Shown here one piece after another: positions 52,065-62,461 of a stretch of 64,000 bases of DNA. Source of the stretch: Pratylenchus scribneri. Lineage: Eukaryota; Nematoda; Chromadorea; Rhabditida; Pratylenchidae. The stretch covers positions 806,001 to 870,000 of the forward strand of contig JAQSEB010000058.1 in the NCBI GenBank assembly GCA_030063045.1, given 5' to 3'. The stretch's first letter is position 1. Each line of letters begins with the position of its first letter. The notes under the pieces are model-generated. The model saw only the letters and a list, made by a program, of their open reading frames with translations, made no database searches and was not told where the DNA came from. The position numbers were made by a program, and so were the translations under genes.

Positions 52065-52682
52065 TTATTTGATCATTTTTTGCAGCCAGCAAATTGTCCC
52101 GTGTTTCGAGAATAAACAAATTTCATCATCAAAATGAAATAAAGCCAAATCATCTTTAGAATTTCTTAATATTTTATGGCTTATGAAAATCATATTAACA
52201 AAATTTTGGATCATTTCAAAATGAGATGGACAAATATTTAATTGACCAAATCCTTTGGTCGATGCAAATGCTATTTTTGGGTATAAAAAATATTTTAGTT
52301 CGTAAAAATGTTTACATATTTTTTGTAGATTAAATTGTTTGATAGTGCAATCTTCAAGATTATGAATTTTTATTCCGTTTATTTGTAAATATTTTCTCAA
52401 AACAATATCACTATTTTCTTTTTTGAGAAACATCAATTTCATTGCCCACCCAAAGTTCAAGCTCCAAGAATTTATCAAAAATTCCAAAATATTTCCACAA
52501 AAATAGAAAAAGAATGCGTCCAAAAATATTTGGAATTTTCTAACGACTTTTTGACGTTTTTTCTGCTCAATTTGGCTTATCAAATAGCCATTCCAAAATT
52601 CCTGGGTGAATTCGATATGTCCTTTCAAAATTGCTAAATTTGTCATCAAATGTTGGTGAAAAAAGTTCATTTTTTGGTACAT
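52065..52682 (-). CDS. Hypothetical 205-aa protein
   Basis: The longest uninterrupted minus-strand frame outside repeats, ATG at 52,682 and stop at 52,065. It is rich in Phe, Lys, Ile and His, with a hydrophobic patch (FLDAFFFYFCGNILEFL) and no motif I recognise. An overlapping frame starts at 52,764 (MAREGIWNLGQSF) and leads into the same region, so either a splice or a frameshift may join them. The style (LEDCTIKQFNLQKI, CPSHFEMIQNF) is reminiscent of C-terminal halves of nematode F-box proteins, but I see no F-box. Confidence 0.4.
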   Translation of the reverse strand: MYQKMNFFHQHLMTNLAILKGHIEFTQEFWNGYLISQIEQKKRQKVVRKFQIFLDAFFFYFCGNILEFLINSWSLNFGWAMKLMFLKKENSDIVLRKYLQINGIKIHNLEDCTIKQFNLQKICKHFYELKYFLYPKIAFASTKGFGQLNICPSHFEMIQNFVNMIFISHKILRNSKDDLALFHFDDEICLFSKHGTICWLQKMIK

Positions 52683-52809
52683 TTGTTGCTATGAGCTTGG
52701 GAGGGATTTGACCTGGATTGACGACAAAGGATTGACCCAAATTCCAAATCCCTTCTCTGGCCATATCAAATTCACGTGTACTGCGGGGGATTTCGGACTT
52801 TATTAAGGC

Positions 52810-53085
52810 ATGGGTTTAAAGGAATTGACTTTAAATTTAAAGAATATGCCTCCTTCAGCCCACGAGATTGTCCTCAAAATTGTGGGTGGATTGGAGGAAT
52901 TTATGGGAAGTATGACGTCTTTTGAAATTCCTCCTTCTCCACCATCGGCGGGAGGAAATGGAATGTTGAGGGAGCATTTCACATTCCTCAATCATTGTCC
53001 CAATTACTCCGGGGGGGGGGGGGGGGGGGGGGGGGATTTGTTTCAATTGAATGAAAAAAATGCCCGACATTCTTCCTTTGTTTAA
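52810..53085 (+). CDS. Possible 91-aa ORF running through a poly-G tract
   Basis: ATG at 52,810; MGLKELTLNLKNMPPSAHEI, then a Pro/Gly segment, then a run of Gly codons created by the G25 tract, stop at 53,085. No family recognised. The opposite strand is also open (poly-Pro), so coding is unproven. Confidence 0.25.
   Translation: MGLKELTLNLKNMPPSAHEIVLKIVGGLEEFMGSMTSFEIPPSPPSAGGNGMLREHFTFLNHCPNYSGGGGGGGGDLFQLNEKNARHSSFV
53011..53035 (+). repeat. 25-base poly-G tract
   Basis: CTCC followed by 25 consecutive G and then ATTTG. This is striking in an A+T-rich genome. Such tracts can fold as G-quadruplexes, and their assembled length is often unreliable. Confidence 0.95.
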
Positions 53086-53129
53086 TCTGAAAATATAAAC
53101 CACTTTCCACCCTCTCATTCCTAACAAAT

Positions 53130-55080
53130 TTGAACATTTTTAAAGATATCATTTATCACCCTCTCATTCTGAATTGTTCCAACATTTTGATGAAAGTATC
53201 ATTTATTAGAGAAGAAGGGGATTTTGGGTGAACGGAAACCGCCCCCGCCTCTTGCACCGGTGGATCATAATTCCCCTACTTTATTTCCGCCTTCCCTCCT
53301 TTCAAATGTGCCAAATGCCCTGTGATGGCCCCGTAAGGGTGGATATGAATGAATTGAAAAAAGGGGAAAAGCCGCCAAACAGATCAATGGATTTGGGTTT
53401 GGACTTTGGATGGATTGAATGGATCATTTGCTGAAATTCCCTCTCCTCTCCTCCCTTGGATTTCAGCTCAATATTGGCGGCTGGCTGTGACTGTGATGGA
53501 TTTTCGGGGATTAGGTTTGACGCACTCCAAGGTGGCTGACGAGTAAAAGGGGAAGTGGATTTGTGTTGAAGGGAAGGTGGATATTTGGGGGTGGACTGGA
53601 TATGCACTCTATTGGGGCCGAGGCCGAGGGCTGTTGCCCTGAGGGCATTTCATAGGGATAGGGGAAATATTTTTGTTATTATTTGGAGGAAAAGCCGAGA
53701 TTAATCGGAAATTGATTTGTTCTGCACTGCTGAATTTGTTTTGATTTTATTTCAGAAAAAAGGATATTTATCAGATTTTGGAAATATATATTATTTTTAG
53801 GTATTTTAAGCATAAAAATTTATTTAATTGTTGTTTGCCATTTTAATTTCAGTTTTAATCTAAAATTTTTATTGCTTTGAATTCATTAACTTCAAAAATT
53901 CTAGCCTTTTGGCTTGTGTGAATTTCTAAATTTTTGGGTATTTTATTGCCCATTTAATTTTAATTTAACATTTATTCTTTAATTAATTCAAAATTGGCTT
54001 ACTAATGTCCATATAAATTCCATTCTTTTTCGCCCTAAAATAATGTACTCTTTGCCCAGTGTGGAAAATATTTGCGCGAATGACCCACATTTTCGTTCCA
54101 TTTTACATTTTTGCAATAATGGAAGGAATATTAGCAATTGTGTTTGATCGAGTGAGGAAGTTTAGGGCTGCTTCTTCTTCCGATCAAACAATTTTTGGTT
54201 ACGCCAAATAAAATGTGGGGGTGTGGAAGAATTTTTGGAAGTGGAGGAACAAAACATTTTGCATAGGAGGAATTCAGGAAATGAAGCAATTCAGAAGTAG
54301 GTGACATTCTTTAGCATTTAACAGAATTATGGCCGTAAATATTCCGCCAAATTCCAAACCACCTTTTTTTAATTGTATTGCCGCAAACTTCCGTTTTTTT
54401 TTTCTAAATTTTTCCATCCGAATTTTTGCGTACATTTCCACCCATTTTTAAACACAATTTCCGCCCTTTCAAATTTTTGCGCATTTTACGGAATCAACAT
54501 TTTTTTGTGTGCCATTTTTGTAAAATTGAAGAATTTTCTGCCAAAGGGGATTTTAGTTCTTTTTTAGGCGTGAAATTTAGTTTGCAAGGAATGTGTGGAA
54601 AATGTCGCCGTTCATTCCATCGTCACCCGAAACCCGAAAAGGCCACATTAAACCCAAAAATGGAATTAGTTCATTTCGTATCCAACAAAAACTCGCATCC
54701 AATTATTTACGGCCAATTCCCAACGGAATTCCCCATTCTCTCTATTTTGATGAATGGAATGCCGTCATTTTCCAGCCCAAATTTGGCGAGTCCAAAAACC
54801 CGCTCATCCAAATTTAGTTCTTCGGTTTATGTGCCTTTCCCTTCTACGCATTGCCTTCCATTTCCTGGAAACGCGCATCCGAATTCCACATTGGCTTCGC
54901 TAAATTTAGGGCATTTCTCCTGGAAAACATTTGTGTTGTGCTGACGAACATTCCACCCATCCAGCACATGGACCCAATTTTAGTACAGCTTCACCCCCTT
55001 CCCCTCCTCTCCCCCATTCTCGACCATTCTCGAGAGCAAAATTTTGCCCCTATTGGAAAAAATGAGGCGGAGTCAGTGGG
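53130..55080. other. Intergenic region with ambiguous plus-strand frames
   Basis: Two overlapping plus frames at 54,426-54,944 and 54,593-54,817 are open. The second (SNYLRPIPNGIPHSLYF, VIFQPKFGESKNP) reads more like protein than the first, but neither has a family match or clear splice sites. The rest shows no signal. Confidence 0.3.
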
Positions 55081-55255
55081 GTAAAAAAATGGGCGGACGG
55101 AACGAATTTTCTCTCTGTGCACTCTTCCACCTCACCTAAGGGGTGATCGGCGAAGAGCAGCAGGAAGAGGAGAAGGTGGCCGCACCCAATGGAATGTGCT
55201 AGCTGCCTCCTGCCAGCCGGCCTCCCTTCCAGCTGCCCCGCCCGTCCACCGCTAC

Positions 55256-55261
55256 TATAAA
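55256..55261 (+). promoter_or_regulatory. Possible TATA box upstream of a short gene
   Basis: TATAAA in CTACTATAAATTCGG lies within the most GC-rich stretch of the region (55,140-55,300). It is followed by an A/C-rich leader and then an ATG in context CAAAATGAA at 55,502. This is consistent with a core promoter but unproven. Confidence 0.4.
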
Positions 55262-55501
55262 TTCGGCTGCCCGCCGCCCAATCCAGCCAAAACCCCGCAC
55301 ACATTCTTCAACCACACAAACCAAATAAACCGCTGACAAGAAAGAAAGGAGGCGAATTGCGCCTAATTGTTGACCACAAATAAACAAAAAAAGGACAACG
55401 CCCAAATTTATCCGTGAACAACACACACAATCCGCATCATCATTATTTTGTGTGTGGATTCTGCTTGATTTTGAATTATTCACCACACCAAAATTATTCA
55501 A

Positions 55502-55772
55502 AATGAACTGCTTGCCCCCGTGGAGGTTCGGCAGCTTGACCGGCGGCGACGATTGTGCCGACCTTTATTGAAAATGCCAAAACAACATAATTCAATAAGA
55601 ATACCGAAAATGTTGTTAATGTTGACCAAAATGCCGGCGAAGGAAATGCGAATGAAAAGGCCACTGCTTCAAAGGCATCAACCTTGGCATTCACCAATTC
55701 AAAGGCATCATCAATGGCATTGGCACATTCAACGAACATCATTCTTCATCCTTTTGAATGAGAGGAGGAGGC
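55502..55772 (+). pseudogene. Broken short gene or bicistronic small ORFs downstream of the TATA box
   Basis: The first ATG after the TATA-like site opens a 22-codon frame (MNCLPPWRFGSLTGGDDCAD) ending in TGA at about 55,568. Immediately after, another frame is open with protein-like composition (NKNTENVVNVDQNAGEGNAN, then EKATASKASTLAF), ending around 55,760. They are in different frames, and the second is cut by a TAA near its start. A polyadenylation-like AATAAAATAAAA follows near 56,240. This could be a decayed gene, a mis-sequenced one, or unrelated short ORFs. Confidence 0.3.
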
Positions 55773-56249
55773 CGTTGGCAACAATCTTCTAACCTTTTTG
55801 CCAAAACTACAATGAAATGGCAACATAAAGTTTGGATTGGCCAACGATGAATCCTACGCCAAATGCACCAATTCCACAATTTGAATGCCATCAGCAATGC
55901 AGTGAGATTAATCCACAAATATTCCATTCAAAATTCCCAAAAAAAATCAAAAAAACATTGTTCACAGCTTTACTTCCACCACTTCTATCCTACAACAATT
56001 GAGCTTTTATTCCCACCAATCCATTTAAAATTTTGTTAGCTTCCCGATTGTCTCAATCCACTTGTTAAAATGTGCGTGTATTCCTACTTCTCTCCATCCT
56101 AATTTATTTAACATTATCTGTTCATGTTGTCAATTTTCATCCCCCATCCAATTCAAAATGCCCAGTTTTCAAAACAAAAAATTGATCTCCACTAAAAAAT
56201 ATGTGCTCATGTATTTCTTTTTTGTTGATTCTGGATATAAATAAAATAA

Positions 56250-57360
56250 AAAAACGAATTATAATTCTTTTGTATTTGGGAATGCGGGTGGGTAGCTATT
56301 AAGCACAGAATTGAAGTCTTTTCTTGATGGGAATATGGTACAATAATCCGCTTTTCCCTCACTTGGCCATATTAGAATATGGCAAAATACCCCCCTTTCC
56401 AAATTCGACAATTCCCTCAAGTGACCCAATAACTTCCAACTTTTTGACCATTTTTTTAGTCCACAATGGAGGCTTCATAAATTGTTTAGGAATTAGGATT
56501 CATCCAACTATCCAAAAAGAACAAAATGTCTCCAAGCATTCTTCAAAAATGGATTCCTTCCAATTCCATCGAGGGAAAAAATCCATTTGCGTTTATTGTC
56601 GAAATAATGGTGATTTGGCGTTTGCCAGCACCCCTTGAATGATTTTTGGCTTCTCCTATTCATCCATCCCCTCCAAATCCAAATTCATCCTGGATTTGCA
56701 AGTCGTAGCGTTCCTATTTTATATATTTGTTTTTTGAAATACAAAATGAAAGCTGCAATTGACTCCATCTTGATTCTCAAAAATTAATCCACAAAAAATG
56801 TTCATTGATGATTCATTTTGTTGGATTGTGATGACGTTTCCTTCTACTAATTTAAAAATGAATCGACCACTAATCATCAGACCATTCATTCAGCCACATT
56901 CCGCATGATGCTTTTGGAGGAGGAAATGTTTGCACAACAAAATCGCGAGACATAATGATGTGAAAACAGTAAAAGCTTCCAAATTTGTACACCACAAACT
57001 ATATATAATTGGTGTGATTAAGCCCAAAATATGTACCTATATAATCATTTCAAGTTTTTTTTCCATATTTTTAGGGCTTATTTCCTCTTTTTTAAACCAT
57101 AAAATAAAAATTTTAGAATTTATCAATTCATTTAACGAGAGTTACAATGAAATCCATTTTTTAAATTTGGCCAAATAGATAAAATAAATATGTCCAAAAT
57201 ATGGTTTTGCTTTCATAAAGCCGCTAAAAAAAGAATGCAGGAAATTGAACCGGGCATTTTTAAAAGAATTGGAATGACATAATAGCAATAGAAAAATTGT
57301 AATTAAAATTTTTCCGGAAAAGGAATGTAATTGTAATTTCTTAGTTTATTCCAAAGAAAA
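56250..57360. other. Intergenic region, no confirmed gene
   Basis: A plus-strand frame at 56,324-56,638 ends with a CVYC pair but lacks the rest of any zinc-binding domain. Otherwise AT-rich with no supported feature. Confidence 0.4.
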
Positions 57361-57369
57361 TTGTTATTT

Positions 57370-57912
57370 TAAAATCTAAGTTCTTTCCGGAAAGTTTTAA
57401 CCGGAAACAATTAATCTAAGTTCTTTCCGGAAAGTTTTAACCGGAAACAATTAATCTAAGTTCTTTCCGGAAAGTTTTAACCGGAAACAATTAATCTAAG
57501 TTCTTTCCGGAAAGTTTTAACCGGAAACAATTAATCTAAGTTCTTTCTGGAAAATTTTAAGCGGAAACAATTAATCTAAGTTCTTTCCGGAAAGTTTTAA
57601 CCGGAAACAATTAATCTAAGTTCTTTCCGGAAAGTTTTAACCGGAAACAATTAATCTAAGTTCTTTCCGGAAAGTTTTAACCGGAAACAATTAATCTAAG
57701 TTCTTTCCGGAAAGTTTTAACCGGAAACAATTAATCTAAGTTCTTTCCGGAAAGTTTTAACCGGAAACAATTAATCTAAGTTCTTTCCGGAAAGTTTTAA
57801 CCGGAAACAATTAATCTAAGTTCTTTCCGGAAAGTTTTAACGAGAACAAATCTAAGTTCTTTCCGGAAAGTTTTAACCGGAAACAATTATTCTAAGTTCT
57901 TTCCAGAAAGTT
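57370..57912. repeat. 40-bp minisatellite, inverted relative of the 2 kb array
   Basis: About 13 copies of AGTTCTTTCCGGAAAG, TTTTAACCGGAAACAATTAA, TCTA, the exact reverse complement of the GAACTT-type unit at 2.0-2.5 kb. One copy (about 57,840) is shortened, and the last is degenerate. Confidence 0.95.
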
Positions 57913-57914
57913 TA

Positions 57915-60675
57915 AGACTATTTCCAGAAATATTTTTGACTAAATAATATAAAAACAATTCATCAAAAAAAATTTGATATATAGTTATAGTTAATTTTAA
58001 GTTTGATCCTATATAAAACTAATGCAAATAGAGAATGGATGGCCTTTGTAAAAGTCTCCCAAACTCTAGCGAAATCAAAAAAATTATTGTGGTCGATTCA
58101 TTGAAGAATGGACAAAATAACACGAACCCCGAAATATTGGCCATCCAGCGGTGAATTTGAGGGCAAAAAGTCACTTTTTGTGGCTTACTTACAATTAATT
58201 CGTTAGATTAGATGGGGCACAATATAGTGATGATCAAGGAGAATGAAAATAGGGAAATGGACCCTGAAATTTGGAAATGACCCCTTTCTGTGTGTTGTTG
58301 CGTCACAATTTAGCGCAAAAAAGTGTGAAGAATTGATAGGGGGCATTTACAGAATTGGAATGATAAACAAATTGGAATTGGTGGAGGAAGAAAATGAAAT
58401 GGAACGTTTTGTTGGCGAATGATTGGCTGAACGCTGATGAATGAATGAAATGAAGATGTGCGCGAAATTGTGGAGGCGAAATTAGGGAAATTAAGAAAAA
58501 CGGTCGAGAGTGGAATAAAAATAAAATTGGGAATTAATGATTGACATGAAAAAGGTGAAATACTTGAGGACATTGCTGTCCATCATTCCCCATAAATATT
58601 CATATTTTGCTGACATATTTATTCAATTCGTAAATATTTGGGGAACAAAAGGCGGTTCAAAAGCCGGAAGGGCAAAGTCAAAGGAAATCTTGAGTCGGAT
58701 GTTAGACTGACTGGCAATTGGGCTTAAGCGCCCAAACAGCAATAGAAAAGGGGCGGGAACGGGAATAAAATCGATCGACAATTTGATTGAGAAGATTAGG
58801 GTCAAAGGATTAGGTAAGTATTAGCATTTTTCACTGGAATTTAAATTAAAAATGGATTATTGGAAATTGGCCTATTCTATTCAAATTTGCTCTCGAACTC
58901 GAAGGTTTTTATGGCCATAATAATGGCCAATTTTATGGAAGGAATTCTTAATTAAAAAATTTATAATATTTACTCTCAATTATTTTAATTGTTCCATAAA
59001 ATGTTGATGATTTCTCAATCCAATTGATAATCCACAAAATTCCTCGCTTGATCAACTGATTCCCTGCTTTCCAAAAATAGTCGTTGATGGTGAATACCGC
59101 TGATCTCCCCAAACCCAAAATCACCCAAAACACAGCAGATTGTGCACCCCCGCCTGAGGATGATTGCTCGCCAAATCCTTGTGCACCCCCAATTCCACAA
59201 AAACCCTGATTTGATTCCACCATCACCGCCGAATTCCAAAGCATCCAAAAATAGCCCATCTTACAATCTCCGCACCGCAATTTCCCCGAAATAATCCACC
59301 AAATTTATGGCGAATCTACTCTGGATATGATTAATTGAGATGGAGCTGATGGGGGATAATGAGCTCTGATGATGATGATAAATTTAATTACAGCTCCATC
59401 ATTTAGCATCGCTTTATGTCCAAACTCCAAAATCAACTCAGTACTTTAATTTTTATGCACCCAATTTATACCGTATGTATCGAAGTTTCCATCAAAAGCC
59501 ATGCAATTAAAATTATCTTCAAAATTATAGAAAATGAATTCAGAATTCAAAGACCATTTTATTAGAGAAAATCGTGGTCAAAAATAAATCCATTTTTTAC
59601 AAAATCATAAAATTACAATAATTCATTAGCGAAATAACGGTTAATTTTTTGCAGGATTGATCTCCCTCCTAAAAATGTTCCAAATTTAGTACTCTCACCA
59701 ACAGCAGTCTATGACCAAAATATACTAAAAGGATCTTCTGATTCTTAACTAATTTAAGTCAAAAATCTATTGAGCTCTTGAAACTGAGCACAAATGGCCA
59801 TGGCCATTCAAAACTCACTAATCCAAATAAACATCTTTTCATTCCGCCCCTCCCCTCCTTCCAATTTAACTTCCATTGGTCATACCTCATACCCGTTGGC
59901 TAATCGTATTATAAAAATTCGAGTTATAAAGGAGGAGGGGGGATTGGACCCTCAATCAGTCAGCTCACTAAAGGTGAACGCCCAATTTTGATCAAATTAC
60001 CCCATAGTATGATTGAAGGGGGCGACGGCACACAACTTTGCGCACTCCTCATTCAGTAAAATCAGTGCAAAATCAACGAAATCCATTTTGGAGGAGTGAG
60101 TGAAAAGAAAAGTGAGTGGGCGAGCGATTGAATGAATGGATGCGCAAATTAAAAAATTAGCGAAATGTTTTTGAGGGATTAGATAGGCAAAAAATGGCCA
60201 TGGCCTTAGGTATCTTTATCTGTTTTGAACCAACCAAAGTATTTTAATTAACGAAAAATTTGGAAAGCGAAATCATCCAAACATAAAGAAATTAATTGAA
60301 CGCTCAAAAAAATTGGGTCAAGGTTATATATTAAGTATTTGAAAACAAATAATAATAAAATTAAAGTATAAGTATAGTAAAATAAGAAGCTAATAAAGAG
60401 AGGAAATTTTGAGAATAGATGATGAAATTTATTCGTTGATGTTTGTGATTTTTTATTTAAATCTCGTCTTCATAATGGACAATACTTCTGTTCTTGTACG
60501 TACCTGTACTTGGGCCAATCATTAGACTCATATAGCTCAGTGAGGCAATAATGAAACTGAGAAGGCAAGATACACCATTTTATTAAAATATCATTATGAA
60601 ATCCATTTGAATGTAAATAAAAACGATTTTCGGAGGATAGAAAAAGGAGGAATAATTTTAAGAAACATAAGGAAT
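57915..60675. other. Gene-poor region with weak coding hints
   Basis: On the plus strand 58,548-58,812 reads as MKKVKYLRTLLSIIPHKYSY, then NIWGTKGGSKAGRAKSKE, then KSIDNLIEKIRVKGL before a good donor (TTAG|GTAAGT), but one in-frame TGA interrupts it at about 58,708. At 58,980-59,330 both strands show non-random frames (plus: CAPPPEDDCSPNPCAPP; minus: FTINDYFWKAGNQLIKRG) that cannot both be real. I could not build a gene. Confidence 0.3.
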
Positions 60676-60679
60676 TAAG

Positions 60680-61425
60680 GCAGAATTATTCTAAGTTCGC
60701 CAGGCGGAATTATTCTAAGTTCGCCAGGCGGAATTATTCTAAGTTCGACAGGCGGAATTATTCTAAGTTCGCCTGGCGGAATTATTCTAAGTTCGCCAGG
60801 CGGAATTATTCTAAGTTCGCCAGGCGGAATTATTCTAAGTTCGCCTGGCGCAATTAAAACAGGCGGAATTATTCTAAGTTCGCCAGGCGGAATTAAAACA
60901 GGCGGAATTATTCTAAGTTCGCCTGGCGCAATTAAAACAGGCGGAATTATTCTAAGTTCGCCTGGCGCAATTAAAACAGGCGGAATTATTCTAAGTTCGC
61001 CTGGCGCAATTAAAACAGGCGGAATTATTCTAAGTTCGCCTGGCGCAATTAAAACAGGCGGAATTATTCTAAGTTCGCCTGGCGCAATTAAAACAGGCGG
61101 AATTATTCTAAGTTCGCCAGGCGGAATTATTCTAAGTTCGCCAGGCGGAATTATTCTAAGTTCGCCAGGCGGAATTATTCTAAGTTCGCCAGGCGGAATT
61201 ATTCTAAGTTCGCCAGGCGGAATTAAAACAGGCGGAATTATTCTAGGTTCGCCAGGCGGAATTATTCTAAGTTCGCCAGGCAGAATTATTCTAAGTTCGT
61301 CAGGCGGAATTATTCTAAGTTCGTCAGGCAGAATTATTCTAAGTTCGCCAGGCGGAATTATTCTTAGAAACAGGCGGAATTAAAACAAGCGGATTTATTC
61401 TTAGAAACAGGTATTAAAACAGACG
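60680..61425. repeat. Compound minisatellite with AGGCGGAATTA units
   Basis: Units of AGGCGGAATTATTCTAAGTT plus CGCC alternate with CGCAATTAAAAC or CGGAATTAAAAC segments, about 30 units, fading to degenerate copies at the right end. It is the reverse complement of the 50.0-50.9 kb array. Confidence 0.95.
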
Positions 61426-61439
61426 GAATTATTCTTTAA

Positions 61440-61560
61440 TTTTCAAAAATACTAAACTCTCTTTTAGGCAACATTTAGGGCTTCCAAATTGCATATCGCC
61501 TTCCCGAATTGGTTGCTTTATTATTAAGTTATGCCCAAAAGAATGGCTCAGAAATCTATG
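61440..61560. repeat. Right half of a family B element
   Basis: CTCTTTTAGGCAACATTTAG, then GCATATCGCCTTCCCGAATT, GGTTGC and TTATGCCCAAAAGAATGG match right arms of family B. No left arm is seen; the minisatellite abuts it. Confidence 0.75.
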
Positions 61561-62461
61561 CAAATAGTCCATTTACGAGTACCGTAACCCAATCCCACAT
61601 TCCCCATGCCCATATGATCTCCTTGTGCTCCATCAATCTTGTCCATCCATCCGTCTTTTCAAATCATTCTTTTTTCTTCCTATTCCTATTGCGCACTGCG
61701 CTGTTCAATTTCATTGACAACTTTGAAATTATTTCCCATTAAAATTTGTTGGAATGTTGGTGGATTATAAGTAAATAAAATTGTTGGGAGAATAGATAGA
61801 TAATTAATTGATTATTTTTGCTCGATAAATTTATCCAACCATAGTAGCATTTTCCCCATTTAAACATTCAATTTTATGCTATAATTAATGCCACCAAAAT
61901 TATTTACGAATTATTCTTTAGCATCAGATGGAAGATTTCTTCGAATTGGAAAAAAATTTGCCAGCAATGATTGGCTATCATTTGGAATTTTTGTCCATCA
62001 AATCAAAATATTCTGATTCTGACTGACAAACATTTTTCCAGAAGCAAAAAAAAATGAATATTTTGAGAACATTCATTCCAAAATAACCCCCTTTTCCTCC
62101 AAATATATTCTCTAAAATTTAAACAAAATAAGGCGATTCTCGAGTGCAACAACATTTTTTGACGTCACAAATTTCCATCCTTTTTCGACTAAAAAAACAC
62201 TTCCTTCCTCAAAAAAAAAAAAATACACAAGTTGCCGTTGATGGAGGTTGATCGGATAAACAAATTGACAATTTGGAAGAGAACGCAAAAACATTTTGAC
62301 CAAAATCAGAGGCTGATAAAAACCTGACAATGAGAGTACTGAAAAGACGTAGGAGTTGGGGACAATTGATCTTAATTTTAAGTGGAAATGGATTGCCCAG
62401 AAAAGTGCAAATCACGAAATCATTTTGGTAGGATAGAATGGAAGTGGGGCTTGGGGGCACA

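Noticed and set aside
54426..54944. 172-aa plus-strand frame with two Cys pairs (CHFC, CGKC)
   Set aside because: An overlapping frame looks equally or more protein-like, spacing fits no zinc domain I know, and no splice sites support it.
56324..56638. Possible nanos-type zinc finger (CVYCRNNG near 56,585)
   Set aside because: Only the first Cys pair is present; no downstream His/Cys partners were found in any plausible exon up to 58 kb.
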